A DNA stretch of 64,000 nt from Lactococcus garvieae subsp. garvieae (lineage in GTDB: Bacteria; Bacillota; Bacilli; Lactobacillales; Streptococcaceae), in the NCBI RefSeq assembly GCF_029024465.1, contig NZ_CP118950.1:1736001-1800000 (forward strand), read 5' to 3'. Made by a program: the position numbers and the translations under genes. The notes under the pieces were generated by a model. It was not told where the DNA came from, searched no databases, and was given only the letters and a program-made list of their open reading frames with translations. Positions 56,968 through 64,000 of the stretch are shown piece after piece (the stretch's first letter is position 1; each line of letters opens with the position of its first letter).

Positions 56968-58323
56968 TTATTTAGTTTTCACTTTAACAACTGCTGCAAC
57001 ACTATTGCTACTTCGCTTCATTTTCGTTTGATAATAAAATACAGGAATACCCGCAAGTGTGATCGCTATCCCAATCATCGCAAGGACAGGCTGCTGTGTA
57101 ATAGTCGTCCACATGATAAACAAGGCACCCAACATTCCAACGATAGGAAGGACGGGGTAAAGAACCACTTTGTATGGGCGGTGCAAATTTGGCTCCTTTT
57201 TGCGGAGGATAAATACTGCAAGAATTAACAAGAAGGAGAAAAGCCACATCACAAAGATAACAAGATTTGTCAGAATATCAAAGGATCCTGCTGCCATAAA
57301 GATACAAGCCAAACTCCCCACCAAGGCTGTTGAAACAAAGGGAATAGCATTTTTATTGAGTTTACTTAAGTGTTTCGAGAAAGGAAGTGAGTTTTCCAAA
57401 GCTAGAGCATAGGGTACACGAATTGCTGTCATTGTGTAGCCATTGAGCGTGCCATAAACAGAAACTAAAATTCCAATCGTCACTAACTTACCACCATTTA
57501 CACCAAATAATTTTTGTGCAGCATCTGAAGCGGTATTCGCATTTCCTGCAATCTGCTCCAGAGGCAGAACTTTCAAAAACCCTAAGCTAATCGCAATATA
57601 AATAAATGAAATAACCAATAAACCAATGGTGATAACTTTCGACAGATGTTTTTGCGGATTTTTCATCTCACCGGCGATATTCCCTACATTCATCCAGCCA
57701 TCAAAGGCAAACAAACTCGCGACTAAGGCGCCACCGAGTCCGGCAAAGAAGCCGATATTTTGTCCCGCCTGAATCGGAAACAACTGCACATCCACTTGCG
57801 AATGGGTTGATAAACCAAAAATAATAATCAAAAAAATTGGGATTAATTTCAAAATCGAAGTGACTTGCTGAAAACGTGAAGTAAAACGTGAGCCCAGTAG
57901 ATTAATAGACATGATAGTTAAAATAGAGGCAATAGCGATAGGTAATAATAAGCCTTGAGGCAGGCCAAGCAAATTCAGGACTTGTGTGGCAAAGATTATT
58001 CCTAGGGCTGCCATATTTCCAGGATTATAAATTAATACTTGTACCCAGCCAAAAAGAAAGCCCACTAATTTTCCATAACTGCGCTCTAAATATTTTACAG
58101 CACCACCTGTTTCCGGAATGGCAGCAGCTAGTTCAGCAACGCTGAGTCCCGCACAAATCGTTAAAATCCCCCCTACTGCCCAAGCAAGCAAGGTTAGTGA
58201 AGCGGATTGGGTTACTGCGACCATTGCAGCAATTTTGAAGAATACTCCAGCTCCAATAACCGTTCCTACAACAATAGATAAGGCTCCGAAAAAACCGATA
58301 TCATTTTTCAAGTCTTTTTCCAT
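56968..58323 (-). CDS. APC superfamily amino acid permease
   Basis: 451 aa, 12 membrane segments. GFFGALSIVVGTVIGAGVFFK (about 9-29) is the LAT/CAT-type APC signature; PETGGAVKYLERSYG and AFDGWMNVGNIAGEMKNP support an SteT/LAT-like serine-threonine or cationic exchanger. The substrate is not decidable here. AAGGAAG RBS. The last gene before lactococcin locus 2. Confidence 0.88.
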   Translation of the reverse strand: MEKDLKNDIGFFGALSIVVGTVIGAGVFFKIAAMVAVTQSASLTLLAWAVGGILTICAGLSVAELAAAIPETGGAVKYLERSYGKLVGFLFGWVQVLIYNPGNMAALGIIFATQVLNLLGLPQGLLLPIAIASILTIMSINLLGSRFTSRFQQVTSILKLIPIFLIIIFGLSTHSQVDVQLFPIQAGQNIGFFAGLGGALVASLFAFDGWMNVGNIAGEMKNPQKHLSKVITIGLLVISFIYIAISLGFLKVLPLEQIAGNANTASDAAQKLFGVNGGKLVTIGILVSVYGTLNGYTMTAIRVPYALALENSLPFSKHLSKLNKNAIPFVSTALVGSLACIFMAAGSFDILTNLVIFVMWLFSFLLILAVFILRKKEPNLHRPYKVVLYPVLPIVGMLGALFIMWTTITQQPVLAMIGIAITLAGIPVFYYQTKMKRSSNSVAAVVKVKTK

Positions 58324-58444
58324 ATAAGATCTTCCTTAAGTAATATATTCACTAATTTTTTAGTGTTATGCACTATTATACGTTAAGTACTTCTACACAC
58401 CAAACCATTTATGGGACTTCACGAGCTTGTTAAGTAAATGTAAA

Positions 58445-58483
58445 TTTTTAGATGAATTAAAGAGTAAAAATTCATCTAAAAAA
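58445..58483. terminator. Perfect 14-bp hairpin downstream of lactococcin locus 2
   Basis: TTTTTAGATGAATT / AATTCATCTAAAAA with a 10-nt loop; likely terminator of locus 2 on the minus strand. The remainder of 58324-58591 holds no gene I can support. Confidence 0.6.
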
Positions 58484-58591
58484 ACTTCTCACCAAGCGCA
58501 ACTAAAAGGCTGTCCGAAGACAAGAGCTTTTTATCCACTGCTATTTTTTCAAACCAACCTTACACAAGATCATGAACAATACCCCTAAAAA

Positions 58592-59041
58592 TTAATACCA
58601 GTTTGTCGGATTATACCAACAAGAAAAAGTATCAAAAGTTCTTCCATAAGTAGTTGCAAGTGCCCATTGTTTAAATCCAGCATTTGCTACTTGGATTCTC
58701 GTACCTACTTTAGCTTTAGCACCATGTCTTTGATATCTAGAGCTGTAATGGTTAGAATGTCCTCTTTTCATTCTTCCCCAATCATAAAGTTCAGAGAAAT
58801 ATACCCATCTTCCTGAAGCATGATTAATAGCTGGTCTTGCTTTTTTATTGGTGTTAGAATCTAAGTTACTTTCTACAATATTACCTTCAGGGTCAAAATG
58901 GATATATCCCTCAGAATCTGATGTATGTGTGATATCCCCATAGGGTTCTTGTTTGTCCGCAAAAGCAACTGAACCACCGAGAAAACTTCCAAACAGTCCA
59001 AAAGAAAGGACTAATGTTGCTAAATATATCGTTTTTTTCAT
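58592..59041 (-). CDS. Lactococcin 972-like secreted bacteriocin, locus 2
   Basis: 149-aa precursor from ATG 59041 (GGGGAGGTAAAG upstream). Sec signal peptide with cleavage predicted after A-F-A near residue 28. The C-terminal half fits the family well: GRWVYFSELYDWG, SNHYSSRYQRHGAKAKVG, GFKQWALATTYGR and an ending in WYNPTNWY, with the H-A-K-V and W-A segments aligned to lactococcin 972. An Asp/Ser-rich stretch of about 45 residues lies between signal peptide and this domain, so the mature form is longer. It has one cysteine. It follows its own immunity/transport genes instead of preceding them. Confidence 0.85.
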   Translation of the reverse strand: MKKTIYLATLVLSFGLFGSFLGGSVAFADKQEPYGDITHTSDSEGYIHFDPEGNIVESNLDSNTNKKARPAINHASGRWVYFSELYDWGRMKRGHSNHYSSRYQRHGAKAKVGTRIQVANAGFKQWALATTYGRTFDTFSCWYNPTNWY

Positions 59042-59155
59042 CTTTACCTCCCCAAAATTTTTTATATACAATGTTGCTAGGTCTTCGATAATTTTACAGT
59101 GTTGGATTGTTCGTGATCTTGTGTAAGGCTAATTTTAAAAAAGGGCAGTGGAAAT

Positions 59156-59800
59156 TTAAAGCTCTATGCTTTTATTTCCTTTCTTTGCAAGTTCCTCATC
59201 ATGGGTGACAATGATTACTGCTTTCCCATCTATTGATTGTTGAAATAAAATATCCGTAACGATATCTCTGTTGAGTGAGTCTAAAGAACCTGTGGGTTCA
59301 TCTGCTAAAATAAGTATGGAGGGTTTTAAAATAATTCGCGCAAGCGCAACGCGCTGTTTTTCACCTCCAGATAAACTGCTAATGGTTGTCGATAGTTTTT
59401 TATTTAAATTGACCGCATTCAGTGCCTCCTTTTTTTGTTTTACTTTCTCTTTCCTACTTAATTTGCTATATTTTAAGCCTATTTCTAAATTATAATTAAT
59501 TGTTTCTTCTTCAACCAGGCCGAAATCTTGAAATAAAAAAGATATTTTATTTCTCTTTATTTTTAGCTTTTCTTTTGCTTTCAGCTCTGCCGTTTCAACA
59601 CCCTCAAATAAATATTCTCCTGAACTTACCGTATCGTTCATCCCCAGTATGTTTAACAGCGTCGACTTTCCAGAGCCGCTCACACCTTTGATCGTAACAA
59701 AATCACCCTTACTTACAGTAAACGCATGGATTGAAAAAATGGGTTTATCCTGTATTTTTTTTTGGATATTAGATAGAGAGACTATTTCGTTTTTATTCAT
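59156..59800 (-). CDS. ABC transporter ATPase of lactococcin 972-type locus 2
   Basis: 214 aa from ATG 59800 (AAAGGGGAAAG upstream). Walker A GVSGSGKST (about 35-43), FLFQDFGLVEEE Q-loop, LSGGEKQRVALARII, Walker B LILADEPTGSLD, VTHDEEL. Same subfamily as 1669-2298. Starts 20 bp after the DUF1430 gene. Confidence 0.9.
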   Translation of the reverse strand: MNKNEIVSLSNIQKKIQDKPIFSIHAFTVSKGDFVTIKGVSGSGKSTLLNILGMNDTVSSGEYLFEGVETAELKAKEKLKIKRNKISFLFQDFGLVEEETINYNLEIGLKYSKLSRKEKVKQKKEALNAVNLNKKLSTTISSLSGGEKQRVALARIILKPSILILADEPTGSLDSLNRDIVTDILFQQSIDGKAVIIVTHDEELAKKGNKSIEL

Positions 59801-59819
59801 CACTTTCCCCTTTAAAGAT

Positions 59820-61856
59820 TTAATTAGACTTTCTTTTTTCAACTCTAAACAAAGTCATACTGACTATAATGACATTGAGTACCATGGCCAGAAAGATATT
59901 AATAACAAATTCTTTGCTGACTTCAGACAAGAGTATAGCTATAGATAAACCGATCATTAATTCAACTATCAACAATAAAAAGACTGATGCATAAGTTTCA
60001 AAAAATGAATAACCGTTTAGCCTTAATAAATAAAATTTTTTCTTATTATACTGGAAGAAATAGGCAGTGGTAAGTAAACAAACAATGGAAAAGACAAAAA
60101 CAGTCAATAAGGAGCTGGTTAATAAATAACCTAATGAAACGGACAGTCTTTTTATTAGCGTGATATCTGCTTTTTCATAGGGAACAAAAGAAGGTAAATT
60201 ATCCTTTAGCTTGTTTTTCTCTAAAAGATCGTTAAGTTTTTCACTTGACTGCCCAGCTGTTTTTATTTTGATTGGTGGATACCTATCACCATTAAAAATA
60301 TTCCTTTCCCAACTGTCGCTGTTTTTGAGTGTTAAAATATCTAAAATAGGATAGTCATCAATCCATAGCTTATTGGGAACAAAACTATAGACAGGTTGTT
60401 TATCTTTGATATAGATAATCTCAGTTAACTTTTCCTCAAATTGGAGCAATTCTTTAAAATAGTATTTTTCTATCTTCGTTAAGTCTTCACTCCCCTTGAA
60501 TCTTTCGGGAATGAGTAATATCCTTTTTTCTTCACTTTCTTCTATAAAAACTCTCTGGTTATTTTCATCGAAAATCTCGAATTTTTTTAAATAGTTAGGG
60601 TTGAGTTGTATCGTTCGCCCAAATACTTCGTTCTCTTTTGTATTATAATGTTCTATATTTACGAGCAGGCTCCCGTTTTGGTTTAAATAGCGATAAATTT
60701 CCTCCTCTTCTTCTGCTCTAAAATCCTTGTCATGGTCAAATTCAAGTTGATTTTTTCCCACAACAACGGGGTAAAAAACATGATAGTTATCTTCACTTAT
60801 TTTTTTAGGCACCTCACTATTCCACGTGATATTAGATGCTTCATACATAATCCTTGCTAAATCTAGGTGAGTTACGACTAACATCATCAGAAAAATAAGT
60901 TTTATTGCTGTGGGTAATAAATGGATAAATAACTTTTCTGCTTTATTTTTACTCTCTTTTTTTCTCCGATTTAACCTCTCCACAACATAAACCATCATCA
61001 TCAACCAAACATAACTCAAGGAGAGGAGTAATCCAATATTGATCATAAAATTGACACAATAGCTGCGTGAAATGGTCCCTAATAAATACGTAAGTAAAGC
61101 AATCGTTGCCAAAATACAAGTTGCATACCCCTTGCCGATGAAGTTATTTATACTCGCTACGATAGAATAGCCATTTTGTCGTAAAATATGAATTTTTTTA
61201 TGAACCGAAAAAATCCAAAAACTCAACATCACCGTAAAAAAGGCTATGCCAATCTTTAAATAACTTGAAATATTGTAAATATCCCTACCCGATGATAATT
61301 CATAACTTTCACTTTTTTCAAAATCTGCAAAATCTTTGTAAGTATAGTTCTCATCAAAAGCTTTGTTATAAGCATTTTTAATCTGTTCTACCGTATCTTT
61401 ATATTTGTTTTTATCCTCTGTTTTTATAAAAACTTGCCACTCAAATTCATTTTTATTTTTTAAATTATCTACACTGTCTATAGTTAAGACTGATTTACTC
61501 AATGGAGGAGTGTACGCGCTCTTTTGATGCGTATTAGGCGTATACAAAGTTATCTCTTCTTTCGGTAGAAACTTAAAATTAATGCCTTCTTCAATAAAGT
61601 ACCCTTGGTCTACAACTTTATAGAGTGTAAATAATCCCTCCTGTTTTGAAATGTTTTCTATAATATCAATCGCGCTGTCATTCTCTTTTTTATTTGTTAT
61701 TTTTTTAGTTTTTTTTACAGGAGAATAACTATCCGTATATCTAAAAAAGTCTGTCACTTTATCTCTTGAATATTGCTCTACCTGAAAAATAAACATTCCA
61801 AATAAAATGCTGAGTAGAAGAATAGCAAGATTAAATTTTAAAATTCTTTTTTTCAA
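59820..61856 (-). CDS. Bacteriocin-associated integral membrane protein (DUF1430 type), locus 2
   Basis: 678 aa with the same plan as 2305-4365: N-terminal membrane segment (about 8-24), extracytoplasmic region (to about 200), four membrane segments, second extracytoplasmic region (about 330-560), three terminal membrane segments. Visibly more AT-rich than the flanking genes, with many AAA/ATT/TTT codons. Start TTG 61856 overlaps the stop of a possible upstream 28-residue frame (TTGA). Probable immunity partner of the bacteriocin at 58592. Confidence 0.85.
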   Translation of the reverse strand: MKKRILKFNLAILLLSILFGMFIFQVEQYSRDKVTDFFRYTDSYSPVKKTKKITNKKENDSAIDIIENISKQEGLFTLYKVVDQGYFIEEGINFKFLPKEEITLYTPNTHQKSAYTPPLSKSVLTIDSVDNLKNKNEFEWQVFIKTEDKNKYKDTVEQIKNAYNKAFDENYTYKDFADFEKSESYELSSGRDIYNISSYLKIGIAFFTVMLSFWIFSVHKKIHILRQNGYSIVASINNFIGKGYATCILATIALLTYLLGTISRSYCVNFMINIGLLLSLSYVWLMMMVYVVERLNRRKKESKNKAEKLFIHLLPTAIKLIFLMMLVVTHLDLARIMYEASNITWNSEVPKKISEDNYHVFYPVVVGKNQLEFDHDKDFRAEEEEEIYRYLNQNGSLLVNIEHYNTKENEVFGRTIQLNPNYLKKFEIFDENNQRVFIEESEEKRILLIPERFKGSEDLTKIEKYYFKELLQFEEKLTEIIYIKDKQPVYSFVPNKLWIDDYPILDILTLKNSDSWERNIFNGDRYPPIKIKTAGQSSEKLNDLLEKNKLKDNLPSFVPYEKADITLIKRLSVSLGYLLTSSLLTVFVFSIVCLLTTAYFFQYNKKKFYLLRLNGYSFFETYASVFLLLIVELMIGLSIAILLSEVSKEFVINIFLAMVLNVIIVSMTLFRVEKRKSN

Positions 61857-61939
61857 ACAAGCCTCATTTCAGTTAGTATTTTTATTCTCAAGTTCTGTTT
61901 TCTACTGTTTTTTGATCTGTTCTGCAATTTGGACTTCAA
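61853..61939 (-). CDS. Possible basic leader peptide coupled to the DUF1430 gene
   Basis: 28 codons from TTG 61939, behind a perfect AGGAGG (but only 2 nt away, which is short). Composition is strongly basic (KSKLQNRSKNSRKQNLRIKI and so on, about 9 K/R). Its TGA overlaps the TTG start of the DUF1430 gene, so the ribosome could pass straight on. No homolog known to me; may be chance. Confidence 0.35.
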   Translation of the reverse strand: MKSKLQNRSKNSRKQNLRIKILTEMRLV

Positions 61940-62260
61940 TTCCTCCTATTCACAATAATTTTTATTCATGGCACACTATTATCCGTAAAAAAATATGAGA
62001 TATAACAAAAAAATCAAAAAAACTTTTTAACTGCTACTTCTAGAATCGCAACGCTTCCTTGAACTCTCCTATTTACTTTGACCTATATAGTACTTCCTGA
62101 GACTAGAGTGACAATATTAATGCCAAATTCAAAGCAAAACAAAAAATAGACTCCAAAGAATCTATTTTTTAACTCACGGACTCCAACCGCAATACAGGCT
62201 CAGTTTTCATTTCCAACAAAAAAACTCATCTACGAAAGATGAGTTAGGGTTAGTCGGTAA
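61857..62260. other. 404-bp intergenic region between locus 2 and tRNA-Pro
   Basis: Holds the leader frame above, a terminator-like hairpin AAAAATAGACTC / GAATCTATTTTT at 62143-62172, and the tRNA-Pro terminator AACTCATCT / AGATGAGTTTTTTT at 62214-62246 (minus strand). No other gene seen; no convincing promoter for the locus could be fixed. Confidence 0.6.
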
Positions 62261-62334
62261 TCGGGAAGACAGGATTCGAACCTGCGACACCTTGGTCCCA
62301 AACCAAGTACTCTACCAAGCTGAGCTACTTCCCG
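62261..62334 (-). tRNA. tRNA-Pro(TGG)
   Basis: Cloverleaf: CGGGAAG acceptor, GCTC...GAGT D arm, CTTGG stem with loop TTTGGGA (anticodon TGG), GGTTCGAATCC T arm, CTTCCCG plus discriminator A. CCA is not encoded. A terminator follows on the minus strand. Confidence 0.95.
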
Positions 62335-62380
62335 GAGGTATGAAAATTTTTATAACACTGAGAACTAGTCTTGACTTTTA

Positions 62381-62448
62381 GCAAGAGTACTTGCAGAGTA
62401 AATTTGCCAAGCAAATTTCTATCCGCAACCTCAAAGCAATGCTTTGAG
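62381..62448. repeat. Row of three small hairpins
   Basis: GCAAG-AGTA-CTTGC (62381-62394), AAATTTGC-CAA-GCAAATTT (62400-62418) and CTCAAAGC-AAT-GCTTTGAG (62430-62448), all perfect, filling the space where the rest of a tRNA would be after the half-copy at 62449. Confidence 0.7.
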
Positions 62449-62473
62449 CTCTACCAAGCTGAGCTACTTCCCG
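62449..62473 (-). pseudogene. Truncated tRNA-Pro copy (5' acceptor strand and D arm only)
   Basis: Exact copy of the first 25 nt of the tRNA-Pro gene, and with its 5' flank a 32-bp identity (62449-62480 equals 62310-62341), continuing imperfectly to about 62496. The anticodon, variable and T arms are missing. Confidence 0.85.
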
Positions 62474-62527
62474 GAGGTATAAAGATTTTTTACAATAATA
62501 AAACGGGCAAGCCCGAATTAATTATTA

Positions 62528-62601
62528 TGCACCCGGCAGGATTCGAACCTGCAACCGCCTGATTCGTAGTCAGGTACTCTATCCAGTTGAGCCACGGGTG
62601 C
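62528..62601 (-). tRNA. tRNA-Arg(ACG)
   Basis: GCACCCG acceptor, anticodon stem CTGA/TCAG region with loop CTACGAA (anticodon ACG), GGTTCGAATCC T arm, CGGGTGC and discriminator A. ACG is read after A34 deamination to inosine. Confidence 0.95.
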
Positions 62602-62667
62602 GTTTTTTAACTACTTGATTATTATAGCAAATCAACTTTGCGAATGCAAGAATAAACTCATAATTAA

Positions 62668-62698
62668 ACAAAAAAAACCGAAATTATTCAGTTTTTTC
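62668..62698 (-). terminator. Terminator after ecfT
   Basis: AAAACTGAA / TTCGGTTTT with short loop and a T-run on the minus strand. Confidence 0.7.
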
Positions 62699-62720
62699 AT
62701 TCTAAAAATAAGGACAAGAA

Positions 62721-63524
62721 TTAACGACTAAAGGCATTCCACGACAGTAAAAGAGCAGCCAATATAAAAATACTCAGTAATAAAATAAAATCATTTTTTG
62801 ACCATTTGAGCTGACGATATTTACTGCGTCCATCGCCTCCTTGATAACCTCTTGACTCCATGGCAACTGCTAGATCTTCTGCACGACGGAAGCTCGAAAC
62901 AAAGAGCGGAATCAATATCGGAATAATCGAGCGGACTTTTTGCAAGAGATTTCCTTCACCAAAATCCATTCCTCGTGCCTTTTGTGCATTCATAATCATG
63001 GTTGTATCGTCCATCAAGGTTGGAATGAAGCGCAGTGAAATTGAAAGCATAAGTCCTAATTCATGTACAGGTACCTTGATTTTCTTCAAAGGCGCCAAGC
63101 CAGTTTCAATACCATCTGCCAAAGTTAACGGCGGTGTGGTCAATGTGAGCACTGTCGACATAAAGATAATTAACACAAATCGGAAGAAAATATAGAGTGC
63201 GTTTATCAAGCTCTCTGTTGATATCTTCAAGATCCAAAATTGAAAAATAATATGTTCTCCAGGTGTAAAAAGCATCTGAAAAATGACTGTAAATAATATC
63301 AAACCAATCATCGGTCTTAGACCTTTAAGGAAATAAGAAATAGAAATGCCTGATAAAAGTACGCCGGCAAAAGTATAAAGAATTAAGAGTAGATAGCCTA
63401 ACCAGTCATGTGCAAAGAAAATCACGATAACAAAAATAAACATGACTAAAAGTTTGCTGCGAGGGTCTAGACGATGAATCAGCGAATTTCCGGGGATATA
63501 ACGTCCCATGAGCATATTTTGCAT
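62721..63524 (-). CDS. ecfT: ECF transporter transmembrane subunit EcfT
   Basis: 267 aa, about five to six membrane segments plus two coupling helices. SLIHRLDPRSKLLVMF at the N-terminus and the ARG motifs KARGMDFGEG and AMESRGYQGG in the coupling helices (about 185-194 and 230-239) define group II EcfT. Shared by ThiT, FolT and other S components. Overlaps closely with ecfA2 (1 bp gap). Confidence 0.95.
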   Translation of the reverse strand: MQNMLMGRYIPGNSLIHRLDPRSKLLVMFIFVIVIFFAHDWLGYLLLILYTFAGVLLSGISISYFLKGLRPMIGLILFTVIFQMLFTPGEHIIFQFWILKISTESLINALYIFFRFVLIIFMSTVLTLTTPPLTLADGIETGLAPLKKIKVPVHELGLMLSISLRFIPTLMDDTTMIMNAQKARGMDFGEGNLLQKVRSIIPILIPLFVSSFRRAEDLAVAMESRGYQGGDGRSKYRQLKWSKNDFILLLSIFILAALLLSWNAFSR

Positions 63525-63525
63525 T

Positions 63526-64000
63526 CTACTTTTTCGCCTCCTTCAGCATTTGAATCAACTCTTGACGTTTGATAGGCAAGCGGTCAAAGAGCACACCTCG
63601 TTGCCCTAACTTGACGGCAAATTCCGTTGTTTTAGGTACTCCAAGCTCATGCTGCATCAAAAACTCAACATTTTGAAAAACGTCCTGAGGGGTACCTGAT
63701 GAAATAACACGTCCTTTTTCTAAGAGGTACACCTTGTCTGCATATTCGGCCACATCATCCATATTATGTGTGACCAAAACAACTGTCTGTCCTTCTTGAT
63801 GCAGATGACTAAAGAGCTCCATCATCTCGATGCGGGCTTTGGGATCCAATCCAGCTGTGGGTTCATCAAGAACTAAAACTTTAGGTTCCATTGCTAAAAT
63901 CCCCGCAATGGCAACACGGCGCATTTGTCCACCTGATAATTCAAAAGGTGACTTTTCAAAGTTTTTTTCTGCTAAACCCACAAGCTCGAGTTTTTCCCTT
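63526..64000 (-). CDS. ecfA2: ECF transporter ATPase EcfA2 (EcfA'), N-terminus off window
   Basis: The last 158 codons of an ABC ATPase continue to the window edge (the frame is open past the GTG at 63981, which is not a true start). Signature [17 protein letters not shown], Walker [14 protein letters not shown], and H-loop VTHNMDDV, then the C-terminal domain typical of EcfA'. Upstream ecfA1 is expected just outside the window. Confidence 0.93.
   Translation of the reverse strand, partial: REKLELVGLAEKNFEKSPFELSGGQMRRVAIAGILAMEPKVLVLDEPTAGLDPKARIEMMELFSHLHQEGQTVVLVTHNMDDVAEYADKVYLLEKGRVISSGTPQDVFQNVEFLMQHELGVPKTTEFAVKLGQRGVLFDRLPIKRQELIQMLKEAKK

Noticed and set aside
58505-58545. GGCTGTC...GACAAGAGCTTTTT as a second terminator of lactococcin locus 2
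   Set aside because: The stem is short and imperfect and its T-run points the wrong way; the 14-bp hairpin at 58445-58483 is the better candidate.
62371-62562. Plus-strand frame of 63 codons across the tRNA half-copy
   Set aside because: It runs antisense through tRNA-derived sequence and hairpins; not coding.
1-64000. CRISPR array, prophage, IS element or rRNA genes
   Set aside because: No regularly spaced repeats, transposase, integrase or phage structural genes, and no rRNA sequence seen.

Overview
This window looks like chromosomal DNA of a low-GC lactic acid coccus, most probably Lactococcus. The support is two acetate kinase genes in tandem, a ThiT/ECF vitamin transport set, the order pyrH-frr-cvfB, tsaB-(GNAT)-rimI-tsaD, rpoY-rnjA, pepN, a heterodimeric LmrCD-like exporter and two lactococcin 972-type loci. 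Base composition and protein divergence suggest the garvieae side of the genus rather than L. lactis; that species-level statement is inference only. Most genes lie on the minus strand.

Layout. 1-1660: a partial membrane protein, then rplA-rplK with their promoter and a candidate L1 leader. 1669-4770: first lactococcin 972-like locus (bacteriocin, DUF1430-type membrane protein, ABC ATPase). 5000-14360: gloA, yozE, msrA, cvfB, frr, pyrH, two ack genes, a methyltransferase, typA. 14640-20740: yqgQ-glk-rhodanese, dps, a frameshifted prepilin peptidase gene (comC), dinB, murC and a disordered protein. 20870-25900: SNF2 helicase, then an amino acid permease behind a promoter with a 22-bp palindrome, a 16-codon leader peptide carrying Val-Leu-Leu-Leu-Ile and an attenuator. 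25950-32800: serine hydrolase, cppA, CPBP protease, TPP riboswitch-thiT, ybaK, ydbC, murA and a broken InlB-repeat surface-protein remnant. 32870-40580: LmrCD-like exporter, a cation efflux protein fused to a DUF4440-like domain, MarR and an MFS pump with a palindromic operator, and folT under a THF riboswitch. 40880-55330: pepN, tsaD/B with acetyltransferases, rpoY-rnjA, vanZ, add, a frameshifted DUF6273-like gene, sprT, tex. 55400-58320: nitroreductase, rpsD with its leader, APC permease. 58590-61940: second lactococcin 972-like locus, with a possible coupled basic leader peptide. 62260-64000: tRNA-Pro, a half-copy of it joined to three small hairpins, tRNA-Arg, and ecfT plus the partial ecfA2 of the vitamin ECF module that would energise the ThiT and FolT S components in this same window.

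Most noteworthy: (1) two lactococcin 972-type systems of different gene order in one 64-kb window; (2) the leader-peptide attenuator with an overlapping palindromic operator before an amino acid permease; (3) comC interrupted exactly at an in-phase T TTT TTA heptamer, so that a -1 shift restores the catalytic GxGD half; (4) eight genes whose -10 element lies 6-7 nt before the start codon, suggesting leaderless mRNAs; (5) the CDF-DUF4440 fusion; (6) the tRNA-Pro half-duplication with a row of hairpins.
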